Source of the DNA: Streptomyces sp. SID12488
Lineage (GTDB): Bacteria > Actinomycetota > Actinomycetes > Streptomycetales > Streptomycetaceae
Direction: 5' to 3'
Assembly (NCBI RefSeq): GCF_010548275.1
Contig: NZ_JAAGLT010000048.1
Coordinates: 1-40,165, forward strand
DNA length: 40,165 bases
The notes beneath the pieces are model-generated. The model saw only the letters and a list, made by a program, of their open reading frames with translations, was not told the DNA's origin and did not search any database. The translations under genes and the position numbers were made by a program. Every line of letters begins with the position of its first letter. Position 1 is the first letter of the stretch. Shown here piece by piece: positions 7,605-15,995 of the stretch.

Positions 7605-9400
7605 AAGGTCAGGTTCCAGGCGTCGATCTTGCCCGTGTCGGAGGCGGCGTTGTCGTTGGCGCGCAGCTTCCAGGTGCCGTTCGCGACCTCCGAGGAGGCG
7701 TTCACGGTGTAGGTCTGGGCGATATTGTCGGCGCTGCCGCCGGCGTGGTTGTGCAGCGTGTAGACGGTGCCGTCCGGCGCCACCAGGTCGACCTTCAGGT
7801 CGCCGATGTAGGTGTGCTTGATGTCCACACCCACCTTGAGGGTGGCCGGGGCGTTGCCGGTCACGCCGGTGACGGCGATCGGGCTCTCCACGGTCGCGTT
7901 GTCGTTGATGGCGAAGTCCGCGAGGTTCTCGAAGTACTTGCCGGGCGGCGGGGTGGCCCCGACGGCCTTGAGGGCGTCGACCTGTCCCTCGCCGAAGAAC
8001 GCGTTGCTGGCCGTCGTGCCCGTGCAGCGGCTGTCCGAGGGGCAGGCGATTTCGTTGGCCTGGGCAGCCAGCTTGGCGCGGATCTGCGCCGGGGTGATGC
8101 CCGGGTCGGCGCTGGCGATGAGTGCCGCCACACCGACCACGTGCGGGGTGGCCATCGAGGTGCCGCTCTTGCTGCCGTAGCCGCCGCCGGGGACGGTGGA
8201 GTACACGTTGCTGCCCGGCGCCGCGACGTCGATGACGCCCTGCCCGTAGTTGGAGAACGAGGCCTTGGTGACGCCCGTGCCGTTGGCCGCGACCGTGACC
8301 ACGCCCGGCAGTTCGGTCGGGATGTCGAGGCAGGCGTTGGTGATGGTGCGGGTGACCGGCGTCGAGTCGTTCGGGCTCGCGGAGTCGGTCGTCTTGTGGG
8401 CGAGGTCGTAGTTCTCGTTGCCCGCGGCGGCGATCTGGAGGGAGCCCTTGCCCTCGGCGTACTCCTGGGCGCGCTTGACGCCCTCGATGATGGCGGCCTG
8501 GTCGATGTTGTCCGGGCAGTTGAACTGCCACGGGTCCGTGTAATAGCTGTTGTTGGTGACCTTGAAGCCGTGGTCACCGGCCCAGACGAAGCCGCAGATG
8601 GTGTTCTCGGCGAAGAAGAAGGAGTTGCCCGGCTCGGCGACCCGGACCGCGGCGATCGTGACCCCGGGGGCCACGCCGACGACGCCCTTGCCGTTCTTGG
8701 CCGCGGCGATGGTGCCCGCTACGTGGGTGCCGTGCGTGTCGACGTCCCGCCAGGCGCCGGCACGGGTGTCGGGCTTGCCGTAGGCGCAGGAGACCGAGTC
8801 GGCCGCGTTGAAGTTGGGCGCCAGATCCTGGTGCTGGTCGTCCACACCGGTGTCCAGGATGCCGACCTTGACTGAGGCGGAGCCCGGGTTCACGGCCCAG
8901 GCCTGATCCGCCTTGATCTGGCTCATGTCGGCCCGGACCGGTTCTCCGGCCGGGGTCGAGGCCTGAGCCGGATTGGCCGGGAGCGCTGGGTTGTAGGCGT
9001 CGGCCGGGACGTCCGAGGTGCGCGTGGCGCCGACCTGCTGCACGCCGGCGACGCCGCGCATGCCGGCGGCGAACCCGCTGGACGCCGAGTGGGCGACGAT
9101 CACGCCGATGGCGTCGAAGTCCGAGAAGACGGTGCCCCCGTTGGCCGCGATCGCGGAGCGGACCGCCGAACTGTCACCGGGGGCGGTGATCACGAGGTAG
9201 GCACGCGTGCCGGCCACCCAGGTCGCACTCTGGGACGCCGGCACGACGGCCGGAGCGTGGGCCTTGGCGGCCGGCGCGGTGGAGGGGACGACGGGGAGCG
9301 TGCCCGCGAGGGCGCCCGGGGCGCCGAACGTGAGCGCGGCGCCGAGCGTGGCCGCCAGCACCAGCGTGCGTCTGGAGCGGCTGGATATGTGGGGTATCAA
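7601..9400 (-). CDS. Secreted subtilisin-like serine protease (S8) with P domain
   Basis: 599 residues from TTG 9400, chosen because GGAGGA lies four bases upstream (9405-9410) and a signal peptide follows directly (SRSRRTLVLAATLGAALTFG, cleavage after GALA). Next come an I9-like propeptide (about 60-130), then the S8 catalytic domain: Asp183 (GILDTGVDD), His226 (THGTHVAGT), oxyanion Asn328 (AAAGNEN) and Ser415 (GTSMATPH). The C-terminus (about 505-599) is a proprotein-convertase P domain (VGVDIKHTYIGDLKVDLVAP). It probably acts as an extracellular protease. Longer in-frame extensions to 9799 lack a ribosome site. A 22-base palindrome upstream (9493-9514) may control it. Confidence 0.93.
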   Translation of the reverse strand: MIPHISSRSRRTLVLAATLGAALTFGAPGALAGTLPVVPSTAPAAKAHAPAVVPASQSATWVAGTRAYLVITAPGDSSAVRSAIAANGGTVFSDFDAIGVIVAHSASSGFAAGMRGVAGVQQVGATRTSDVPADAYNPALPANPAQASTPAGEPVRADMSQIKADQAWAVNPGSASVKVGILDTGVDDQHQDLAPNFNAADSVSCAYGKPDTRAGAWRDVDTHGTHVAGTIAAAKNGKGVVGVAPGVTIAAVRVAEPGNSFFFAENTICGFVWAGDHGFKVTNNSYYTDPWQFNCPDNIDQAAIIEGVKRAQEYAEGKGSLQIAAAGNENYDLAHKTTDSASPNDSTPVTRTITNACLDIPTELPGVVTVAANGTGVTKASFSNYGQGVIDVAAPGSNVYSTVPGGGYGSKSGTSMATPHVVGVAALIASADPGITPAQIRAKLAAQANEIACPSDSRCTGTTASNAFFGEGQVDALKAVGATPPPGKYFENLADFAINDNATVESPIAVTGVTGNAPATLKVGVDIKHTYIGDLKVDLVAPDGTVYTLHNHAGGSADNIAQTYTVNASSEVANGTWKLRANDNAASDTGKIDAWNLTF

Positions 9401-9492
9401 AGCGTCCTCCGAAGACGGCCCGGCCGTGCTGAGGGCACCGGCCGAGCCGTACGAAACGAGTGGTGGATGCAAGATGTCAGACGGGTCCTCCT

Positions 9493-9514
9493 GTACGGAA
9501 GTACCTTTCCGTAC
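9493..9514. promoter_or_regulatory. Palindrome upstream of the subtilase
   Basis: GTACGGAA (9493-9500) and TTCCGTAC (9507-9514) are perfect inverted 8-mers separated by six bases. The centre is about 104 bases upstream of the subtilase start and 28 bases upstream of an ATG at 9532 preceded by GGAGGAG. Length and spacing resemble a TetR-family operator. No TetR gene is present in the window. Confidence 0.4.
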
Positions 9515-9545
9515 CGCGACGTTGGAGGAGCATGGCTGAAAAGCA

Positions 9546-9805
9546 CCGCTGGGGGTGCCGGCGCAGTACCGGACGGCCACCATCGAGCAGATGCACCGGC
9601 TGATCGCACCCTGCTGAGCGTTGAGGGGCTGGTCGACCGCATCACCCTTCCGCAGGCCGGACGGACCCGGGTGTGGTTCCCCACGGCGTACGGCGTGCAA
9701 CTCGCCTCCGAGTGGCCCGAGATACGCGGGCGGCGGCTCTCCAGGACCGTGTCCGATCCGACCGCCGTCGCCAAGCTGACCGCGTACGAGCGCCTCCACC
9801 GCTGA
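9546..9805 (+). pseudogene. Replication-relaxation family protein relic
   Basis: Two frames together recall a replication-relaxation family protein (PF13814-like) found on Streptomyces plasmids and arms. One frame gives VPAQYRTATIEQMHRLIAP and ends in TGA; the next frame gives EGLVDRITLPQAGRTRVWFP and then TAYGVQLASEWPEIRGRR. A frameshift near 9610 and loss of the rest of the gene (the frame closes at 9805) mean no functional product. It marks an earlier plasmid-like or integrative element. Confidence 0.6.
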
Positions 9806-9840
9806 GGAGGTCTCTGCCCGCCCTCACCCCCACCGCACCG

Positions 9841-9871
9841 GACCCCGGGCCCTTTCTCCAGGCCCGGGGTC
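9841..9871. terminator. Perfect 11-bp hairpin terminator
   Basis: GACCCCGGGCC (9841-9851) pairs perfectly with GGCCCGGGGTC (9861-9871) around a 9-base loop. It lies 16 bases past the stop of the leftward reductase gene (9887) and downstream of the rightward relic ending at 9805, so it can serve both directions. Confidence 0.75.
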
Positions 9872-9886
9872 TCGCGCGGCGGGCGC

Positions 9887-10450
9887 TCAGCGCCTCGTCT
9901 CGTACCTGGTCAGGATCACGCCGCAGGGAAACGTCCGCGTCTCCACCATGTTCAGGTTCACCCAGTTGTCCAGTGCGGTGAAGAACGGCGTACCGCCGCC
10001 CACCAGGACCGGCGCGGTGGCCAGCACGTACTCGTCAATCAGCCCGGCCCGCATGGCCGCCCCGGCGAGCGTCGCGCCGCCGATGTCCATCGGGCCGCCG
10101 TCCTCGGCCTTGAGCCGGGTGATCTCGGCGACCGCGTCGCCGGTGACCAGGCGGGTGTTCCAGTCGACCTTGTCGATCGTCGAGGAGAACACCACCTTCG
10201 ACATGTCCCGCCAGCGGCGCGCGAACTCGATCTCCGCCGGGGTGGCGTCAGGCTGCTGGTCGCCGGTCGGCCAGTGGGAGCTCATCGTCTGCCACAGCTT
10301 GCGCCCGTACAGCGACAGGTCGGTTGCCTGCAACTGGTCGGACCAGAACTGGAACAGCTCGTCGCTCGGCACGCCCCAGCCGATGTCGTCGCCGGGAGCG
10401 GCGATGTAGCCGTCCAGGGACAGGTTCATGCCGTAGATCAGATTCCGCAT
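9887..10450 (-). CDS. Dihydrofolate reductase / RibD C-terminal family protein
   Basis: 187 residues starting MRNLIYGMNLSLDGYIAAPG, the N-terminal strand and substrate-loop signature of the RibD-C/DHFR-like fold. Other family marks are LYGRKLWQTM, VVFSSTIDKVDWNTRLV (NADPH-binding region), DIGGATLAGAAM and LIDEYVLATAPVLVGGGTPF. Length is usual for the stand-alone family, which reduces unknown substrates with NADPH; true folate activity is not implied. ATG 10450 has GGAAGG eight bases upstream. A palindrome (10471-10491) sits in its promoter region and a strong hairpin follows the stop. Confidence 0.9.
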   Translation of the reverse strand: MRNLIYGMNLSLDGYIAAPGDDIGWGVPSDELFQFWSDQLQATDLSLYGRKLWQTMSSHWPTGDQQPDATPAEIEFARRWRDMSKVVFSSTIDKVDWNTRLVTGDAVAEITRLKAEDGGPMDIGGATLAGAAMRAGLIDEYVLATAPVLVGGGTPFFTALDNWVNLNMVETRTFPCGVILTRYETRR

Positions 10451-10756
10451 GGCGCCAGCCTTCCGTGAGTCGGTCTCACGTGTACAGACCGGCGCGTCGC
10501 GGGAAACTCATCGGTGCGCGATCTGAGCGCACATGAAGCCCTTGTGCTCGGTGGATCAGCCGCAGACTCGTCGTTCGCCGAGGAAATGGCATCGATCGGA
10601 GACTGATCTTGGGTGACATTGCGGTGAGACAACAGAGAACCAGCAGGTCACAGAAGATCGACATGTCATCGGCGGCGAGACCCTGCAACCATCAGCGTAC
10701 GAGCAGCGGCACCGTCCAGCACGAGGAAGACCTGAGCCCGCACCCGGCTCCGGGGA
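10451..10756. other. No recognisable gene
   Basis: Apart from the inverted repeat at 10471-10491, this stretch holds only short frames without family resemblance. It separates the reductase promoter from the 3' end of the broken deoxyribosyltransferase. Confidence 0.4.
10471..10491. promoter_or_regulatory. Inverted repeat in the reductase promoter
   Basis: CGGTCT (10471-10476) and AGACCG (10486-10491) flank CACGTGTAC, 21 bases upstream of the reductase start. It is a candidate operator for a TetR- or MarR-like repressor; no such regulator is intact nearby. Confidence 0.35.
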
Positions 10757-11224
10757 TCAGGCGCGGGTGGTGGGGGTGGTCGGCAGCAACGCCGCAGCAG
10801 CCCGAACGGTGACGTGGAGCGAGCCAGGGACGGTCACGTCCGGGCGGGCGAGCCGCAGTTGCTCGACAACGTCCAGGAGGCGGGTACTCCGGGTGCGCGC
10901 CGACCGCCAGGCGGGTGACGCGGGCAGCATGCGCCCCGAACTCGTACAGGCTGATGGGCTGGATGACCTCCGTGCAGAACCAGAAGAGGATCACGTCGGC
11001 GATCCGCAGGTGCTCGTACTCCCACGTGGTTCGCTCCCGTGTGGCTTCGGCCTCTCCGACGGGGAACACGGCGCGTCGGGGTTAGTGACGACGGCCGGTG
11101 AGCCGATCACGTCCAGGTGCAGGACGGCCCTGCGCTGCCAGTCGGGGCATCCGGTGATCCCGCTTCCCAAGAAGATCGAGACGACGTCGCCGTCGTAGCG
11201 CGCTGGGGCCTCTACGTAGTGCAG
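10757..11224 (-). pseudogene. Nucleoside 2-deoxyribosyltransferase-like gene with two frameshifts
   Basis: Reading leftward, three frames join into one protein. First comes YVEAPARYDGDVVSIFLGSG, then ITGCPDWQRRAVLHLDVIG and AVVTNP. After a shift at about 11065-11080 comes RRAVFPVGEAEATRERTTWE, then YEHLRIADVILFWFCTEVIQ, SLYEFGAHAARVTRLAVG and AHPEYP. After a second shift near 10890 comes LLDVVEQLRLARPDVTV, ending at 10757. The Gly-rich start, WEYEHL and the FWF/LYELG block are typical of the nucleoside 2-deoxyribosyltransferase-like family. The start is probably at or just before the CTG/His codons near 11224. Two indels make it a pseudogene unless they are read errors. Confidence 0.65.
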
Positions 11225-11322
11225 CGTCCGGGCGGTACCAGCGGGAAGTCGGCGACGGCGATCGCGTCCAGCAGAGGTGCCCAGGTCGTGGTCAGCTCCG
11301 TGGTCGGGTGCGCGTGCGCCAC
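11212..11322 (-). CDS. Possible short coding tail upstream of the deoxyribosyltransferase relic
   Basis: The frame from GTG 11322 reads VAHAHPTTELTTTWAPLLDA, IAVADFPLVPPGRCTT, stop. Its last codons overlap the beginning of the deoxyribosyltransferase relic, as in a translationally coupled pair. It could equally be the surviving 3' end of a longer gene, since the upstream sequence (to about 11690) is not recognisable. No ribosome site is clear. Confidence 0.25.
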   Translation of the reverse strand: MAHAHPTTELTTTWAPLLDAIAVADFPLVPPGRCTT

Positions 11323-11693
11323 TCGGTCTGCGGACGGACCGGCCGGGTGGAAGGCATGGGGCTGTGACGTGGACGCTGCCGGAACCGATACTCGCCACCC
11401 CGGTGCCCGACCCGGCTCTGCTGCCGGGGTGGGCGGGACAGCCGAAGCTGTGGCGGGTTCAGGGCGCTGGTCTCCGTCGACGCGGGGCGGGTAGTACTGC
11501 GTTCGAGGCGCGGCACCGAGATGGGGCCGGCCTTCCCGGAGGTGGTGGCCGGAGCGGCCCAGTTGCCGGACGCGACGGCGCTGGGCGGCGTTATGTGACC
11601 TGTGGGGGTGTCTCAGCCCCAGGGTGTCTCGGGCGGCGCAGCTCCCGTAGACGAGACGTGACGGGCGTCGCGGCCATGTGCCGCAGCGGCCGC
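11323..11693. other. No recognisable gene
   Basis: Frames on both strands are open but of Arg/Pro/Gly/Ser-rich, low-information composition, with no start plus ribosome-site pair and no motif. Probably decayed sequence. Confidence 0.4.
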
Positions 11694-12032
11694 TCAGAGG
11701 TGGCCGTCCAGGAACTTCCGTACCTCGGAGACGGTCATCGGCCCCGTGCCGTGCGCCACCGCCTCTCCCTCCTTCAGCAGAACGTAGGACGGGGCTCCGG
11801 TGATCCCGTATCGCTCGGTCGCAGCCGGACAACGCGTGATGTCGGCGCGTACGGCCGTCAGGCGGCCCGTGTAGTCGTCGGCGATGCCACCCACGACGAG
11901 GTCCATCACCCGGCAGGGCTCGATTGCCTTGGGCCATGTCCCGGTGAAGTATGCGAGGACCGGAACTCCGCTCATCCCGAGGACGAAATTGAACTCCGCG
12001 TCCTCACGGGGTCGGTGAACCCGATTCGCCAT
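11694..12032 (-). CDS. Thioredoxin-fold protein with single-Cys active site
   Basis: 112 residues from ATG 12032 (MANRVHRPREDAEFNF), chosen for AGGAG six bases upstream. The order VPVLAYFTGTWP, LTAVRADITRCPAATERYGI, TGAPSYVLLKEGE and VSEVRKFLDGHL follows thioredoxin (strand, active site, cis-Pro loop GAPSY, C-terminal helix). The usual WCxxC is replaced by TWPKAIEPC, so the N-terminal attacking Cys is missing and only the resolving-type Cys remains. It may act as a non-redox or glutathione-dependent binding protein. It stands alone, with the PucR gene upstream in the same direction but over 550 bases away. Confidence 0.85.
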   Translation of the reverse strand: MANRVHRPREDAEFNFVLGMSGVPVLAYFTGTWPKAIEPCRVMDLVVGGIADDYTGRLTAVRADITRCPAATERYGITGAPSYVLLKEGEAVAHGTGPMTVSEVRKFLDGHL

Positions 12033-12586
12033 GGAAGCTCCTGACCTCACGTTCCGTCAATCCATCCCCATCATCCCTCACGCGGTGTGCCGGCTGGCCC
12101 GGTCGGTCGTCCGGTTGGCCGGTCGGAAGGGAGGCACGGGGCCGTCGCAGAACCACGGTGGTCCCCGGCGCGAGCGGCCCGGCCCCCGCCCCTGGTGACC
12201 CGGCCCGGCCGCCCCGCCGGTCACCCGGCTGCAGCCCGCCGCGCGCCCGTGGGTCAGCTCCTGCAAGGAGAGCGCCCTCCACGACGACATGAAAGCCGCT
12301 TCCCAAGGCGTAGCGGCCCGGATCACCAGATGCTCGATGAGCGCGTCGACGAGCGGGCCGGTGCGCATCGTCCACCGGATCCAGTCGAGCCATCCGCCAC
12401 CGCGCTTCTCAGAGAAAGCACCCCCGACGGGCTTCCCCAGGCCTTGTCCGGTCCTCACATCAACCCCCGGTCTCAGCCGGCTGATACCGCTCTTCCCCGG
12501 GCCGCATGAGCCGGCTGATGGCACCGAGAACGAGGCACGGTTCCTGGACCGCTCACGGACACGGTCGTGGACGGCCGACGTACGCG
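12033..12586. other. Low-confidence region; possible leftward reading frame
   Basis: A leftward open frame at 12078-12524 contains a protein-like middle (LDWIRWTMRTGPLVDALIEH, then LVIRAATPWEAAFMSSWRAL) flanked by Gly/Arg/Pro-rich ends. It may be a small gene starting near 12410, or a relic. No family, ribosome site or hairpin is convincing. Confidence 0.3.
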
Positions 12587-13726
12587 TCAGCCGCCCCGAA
12601 GACCGACCGCCAGCGTCAGTTCAAGGACCCGGTGTGGCGATGCGAGATCCGGGAACAGCTCCCGCAGCTGCGACATCCGGTACCGGACCGTCTGGGGATG
12701 GACGAACAACGCCGCCGCCACCTCGTCCCGCCTGCCCTGGTGCAGCAGCCACGCCCGCAACGTCTCCTCCAGCCGCCGTGCGGTCGCGTCAGGCAGGGTC
12801 CGCAACGGTGCGAGGGCTCGGGCACGCAGGTCTGCGAACGCGTCCATGTCGGCGCTCAGCACCAGCTCGGGCAGGTGGTCCTCGGTGTCGCGAATATCGG
12901 AGGAGAGGGAGCGCGCGCGTACGGCTCGTGCGTACGAGGCGGACGCACGAGTCCATGGCCGGGCCGGGCCGACCACGGCGGTGCGGCCGGTCAGCTGCCG
13001 CAAGAGATGTGATCGGTCGGCATCGGGGACGAGCAGCACACCTGTGGCGTCCGCCAGATCGTCGAGGACGAGGGTGCTCGGGTCGAGCGCGCGGTAGGCA
13101 GGCCGGGCCTGGACGGCGGGCAGCAGGACCGCGGTCAGCGAAACCGGAGGCTGCCACCCGGCCCGTTGAACAGAGGCCAGCAGCACGTCCGGGTTCGCGC
13201 CGGCGAGGAGGTCGCGGGCCAGGTGTTCCAGGTGGCGCTCGTGGTCCCTGCCCCGGACGGCCAGTTCGTCGGCGTGGCCCGCGGCGCTCGCGGCGGAGAG
13301 CTCGTCGATGTAGGCGAAGGTCAGCTCGGCGAACTTGGCGACCTCGGCGGCGGGCAGACCTGCGGGTACGGCACCCGCTGCCAGGCATCGCCAGGCCACG
13401 CGGGCGCCGACGCGGTAGGCGCTGAGCAGGGCGTCCATCGAACGGCCGTCGCGCACCTCACCGCGGCCCAGCTCATAGGCTGCGTCACCGGCGTCACCGC
13501 CTGTTGCGTTCCCGCTCGCGAGGTCCAGGTAGTGCCCCAGGGCGGTGCGGACGGCTCGGCGGATGGTGCCGCCCATGCTGCCCGAAAGAGCGTTGGCGTA
13601 GGGAGGGACCTCGTCGATGATCGCCTGGACGACCTCGTCGGCGGTGCTCTTCAGCGCGGCCCGAAGTGCGGTGACCGTCGTCTCATCCAGGGCCAGTTCG
13701 CCGGCCCTCCGGATTGCATGGCTCAC
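12587..13726 (-). CDS. PucR-family transcriptional regulator
   Basis: 379 residues from GTG 13726 (VSHAIRRAGELALDETTV; AGGGA eight bases upstream), rather than the TTG at 13747. The N-terminal two-thirds is a helical and GGDEF-like sensory region (RDLLAGANPDVLLASVQRAG). The last 60 residues carry the PucR C-terminal HTH: ETLRAWLLHQGRRDEVAAAL, FVHPQTVRYRMSQLRELF. It is divergent from the ferredoxin reductase-desaturase operon, with an 87-base gap that holds a palindrome and a direct repeat. It is therefore the probable local regulator of membrane-lipid desaturation (inference from context). Confidence 0.92.
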   Translation of the reverse strand: MSHAIRRAGELALDETTVTALRAALKSTADEVVQAIIDEVPPYANALSGSMGGTIRRAVRTALGHYLDLASGNATGGDAGDAAYELGRGEVRDGRSMDALLSAYRVGARVAWRCLAAGAVPAGLPAAEVAKFAELTFAYIDELSAASAAGHADELAVRGRDHERHLEHLARDLLAGANPDVLLASVQRAGWQPPVSLTAVLLPAVQARPAYRALDPSTLVLDDLADATGVLLVPDADRSHLLRQLTGRTAVVGPARPWTRASASYARAVRARSLSSDIRDTEDHLPELVLSADMDAFADLRARALAPLRTLPDATARRLEETLRAWLLHQGRRDEVAAALFVHPQTVRYRMSQLRELFPDLASPHRVLELTLAVGLRGG

Positions 13727-13761
13727 GTTTTTGTTCCCTACGAACAATTCAGCCGACCAGA

Positions 13762-13793
13762 TTTACGTCCTGCGGTCAGGACTTTACGCCCTG
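13762..13793. promoter_or_regulatory. Candidate PucR operator: palindrome plus direct repeat
   Basis: GTCCTG-CGGT-CAGGAC (13767-13782) is a perfect 6-4-6 palindrome. In addition TTTACGTCCTG (13762-13772) recurs as TTTACGCCCTG (13783-13793), 21 bases apart, two helical turns. It sits midway in the 87-base gap between the divergent PucR gene and the reductase-desaturase operon. Confidence 0.55.
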
Positions 13794-13813
13794 AGGCGCA
13801 GCAAGCTGGAGTC

Positions 13814-14869
13814 ATGACGAGTACAGCCCTCCGCAGCAGGGCGTGGAAACTGCTGGAGATGGTCACGACGCCGCTGCTGCCGTCGGACTACCTCGACCTG
13901 GTCAGCCCGCTGCGTACGGGCGCTGACCTGCGTGGGCGCATCGAGGCCGTGCACCCTGAGACGGGTGACGCCGCGACCATCGTGATCAGGCCGGGACGGG
14001 GCTGGCGCGGCCACACAGCCGGTCAGTACGTGCGGATCGGGGTCGACGTCGACGGGGTGCGCCTGTGGCGTGCCTACTCGATCACCTCGCCGACAAACCG
14101 CCAGGACGGCCGCGTCACGATCACCGTGAAGGCGATCCCGGACGGCAAGGTCAGCAACCACCTGGTCCGCAGGGCGAAACCGGGCACGCTGATCCAGCTC
14201 GACCAGCCGACCGGTGACTTCGTGCTGCCGCAGGCCAAGCCCGCCAAGGTGCTCTACCTGACGGCCGGCAGCGGCATCACGCCCGTGATGGGCATGCTGC
14301 GCGACACCGAGTTCGACGACGTCGTCATGGTCCACTGCGCGCCACAGCCGCAGGACGTGATCTTCCGCAGCGAACTGCACGACCTGGTCGCGGACAACAA
14401 ACTGCGGCTCACCGAGGTGCACACCGACGCGGACGGCCAGCTCGACATCGCCCGTCTCGACGAACTCGTGCCCGACTGGGCCGAGCGCGAGACGTGGGCC
14501 TGCGGGCCCGCGGGCCTGCTCGACGCCGCCGAAGAGCACTGGACCGAGCACGCCGTACAAGAACGCCTGCACACCGAACGCTTCCGCCCCGGCATCGTCG
14601 TCACCGGCGACGGCGGCGAGGTCACGTTCAGCACCACCGGCAAGACCGTCGCTGCGGACGGCGCCACACCGTTGCTGAACGTCGGCGAGGAGGCCGGCGT
14701 GCTCATGCCCTCCGGGTGCCGCATGGGCATCTGCTTCGGCTGCGTCACGCCGCTCAGGGCCGGCGCCGTCCGCGACCTGCGCACCGGCGAGATCACCGAG
14801 GCCGAACCGGGCGTCCTCATCCAGACCTGCGTGTCCGCCGCGGCGGGCCCCTGCGACATCGAACGGTAG
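13814..14869 (+). CDS. Ferredoxin reductase with plant-type 2Fe-2S domain
   Basis: 351 residues from ATG 13814 (MTSTALRSRAWKLLEM). It is a fused electron-transfer flavoprotein: FAD-binding RAYSITSP at about residues 92-99, NAD(P)-binding AGSGITPVMGML at about 152, CGP at about 233, and a C-terminal 2Fe-2S ferredoxin domain with PSGCRMGICFGC plus a fourth Cys in LIQTC. It probably passes electrons from NAD(P)H to the desaturase encoded eight bases downstream. The pair matches the mycobacterial Rv3230c-DesA3 (Rv3229c) arrangement. Acts at the cytoplasmic face of the membrane. Confidence 0.93.
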   Translation: MTSTALRSRAWKLLEMVTTPLLPSDYLDLVSPLRTGADLRGRIEAVHPETGDAATIVIRPGRGWRGHTAGQYVRIGVDVDGVRLWRAYSITSPTNRQDGRVTITVKAIPDGKVSNHLVRRAKPGTLIQLDQPTGDFVLPQAKPAKVLYLTAGSGITPVMGMLRDTEFDDVVMVHCAPQPQDVIFRSELHDLVADNKLRLTEVHTDADGQLDIARLDELVPDWAERETWACGPAGLLDAAEEHWTEHAVQERLHTERFRPGIVVTGDGGEVTFSTTGKTVAADGATPLLNVGEEAGVLMPSGCRMGICFGCVTPLRAGAVRDLRTGEITEAEPGVLIQTCVSAAAGPCDIER

Positions 14870-14876
14870 GAGCACC

Positions 14877-15995
14877 TTGACCGCCACCGACCCCACCGCC
14901 CACCTGACCGCGGAGCAGATCGAGGAGCTCGGCCGCGAACTGGACGCGATCCGCGACGAGGTGCTCGCCGCCCGCGGCGAGAAAGACGCCGCCTACATCC
15001 GTAAGGTCATCTCGGCGCAGCGCAAGCTCGAGCTGGTCAGCAGGGGCGTGCTGCTGTTCTCGATCTTCCCGCCCGCGTGGCTGATCGGCACCGCCGGTCT
15101 GTCCGTGGCGAAGATCATGGACAACATGGAGATCGGCCACAACGTCCTGCACGGCCAGTGGGACTGGATGCGAGACCCGAAGATCCACTCCACCACCTGG
15201 GAGTGGGATCACGCCTCGCCGTCCGAGCAGTGGAAGCACTCGCACAACGAGCTGCACCACACCTACACCAACGTGATCGGCAAGGACAACGACCTCGGCT
15301 ACGGCATCATGCGCGTCGACGAGGACCAGAGGTGGCACCCGTTCCACCTCGGCCAGCCGCTGTGGAACTTCCTCAACGCCTGCTTCTTCGAGTACGGCAT
15401 CGCAGCGTACGACCTGGAGCTCGCCAAGAACCTGCAAAAGCGCCGCCGCAAGAACCCCGAGTTCCGCGAGCGGGCCAGGGCCGTGGGCCGCAAGATCCGC
15501 AAGCAGGTGCTCAAGGACTACGTGATCCACCCGCTCCTGTCGGGCCCGTCGTTCCTCACCACGCTCGCCGCCACCTTCACCGCGAACCTGGTCCGCAACA
15601 TCTGGACCCACTCGGTGATCATGTGCGGGCACTTCCCCGAGGGCGTACAGGTCTTCGAGCGCCGCTCGATCAAGGGCGAGACGCGCGGCCAGTGGTACCT
15701 GCGCCAGATGATGGGCTCCGCGAACATCAGCGGCAGCAGGGCCATGCACTTCATGACCGGCAACCTGTCGCACCAGATCGAGCACCACCTGTTCCCGGAC
15801 CTGCCGAGCAACCGGTACGCCGAGGTCGCGGTGCAGGTGCGCGCACTGTTCGAGAAGTACGAGCTGGAGTACGTCACCGGGCCGCTGCCCAAGCAGGTGT
15901 TCTCCGCGTGGCACAAGGTCTTCCGGCTCTCGCTGCCGAACAAGAAGCCCAAGGTCAAGACGCCGGACCGCGAGCAGGAACTCGTCGCGGCCTGA
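14877..15995 (+). CDS. Membrane fatty acid (acyl-CoA) desaturase
   Basis: 372 residues from TTG 14877; AGGAG at 14868-14872 overlaps the stop of the reductase gene, so the two are co-translated. Three di-iron histidine boxes are present: HNVLHGQWDW (from His88), HSHNELHHTYTN (from His121) and HQIEHHLFPD (from His299). Hydrophobic segments lie before the first box (LLFSIFPPAWLIGTAGLSV) and around residues 215-245. This is the DesA3-like class that introduces a double bond into acyl chains, fed with electrons by the upstream reductase. It likely adjusts membrane fluidity. Length is normal and the C-terminus is basic (NKKPKVKTPDREQELVAA). Confidence 0.95.
   Translation: MTATDPTAHLTAEQIEELGRELDAIRDEVLAARGEKDAAYIRKVISAQRKLELVSRGVLLFSIFPPAWLIGTAGLSVAKIMDNMEIGHNVLHGQWDWMRDPKIHSTTWEWDHASPSEQWKHSHNELHHTYTNVIGKDNDLGYGIMRVDEDQRWHPFHLGQPLWNFLNACFFEYGIAAYDLELAKNLQKRRRKNPEFRERARAVGRKIRKQVLKDYVIHPLLSGPSFLTTLAATFTANLVRNIWTHSVIMCGHFPEGVQVFERRSIKGETRGQWYLRQMMGSANISGSRAMHFMTGNLSHQIEHHLFPDLPSNRYAEVAVQVRALFEKYELEYVTGPLPKQVFSAWHKVFRLSLPNKKPKVKTPDREQELVAA

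Noticed and set aside
7014..8531. 505-codon leftward frame inside the protease gene
   Set aside because: It is the antisense-phase shadow of the subtilase: His/Arg/Gly-rich, no domain, while the overlapping frame has a full catalytic triad.
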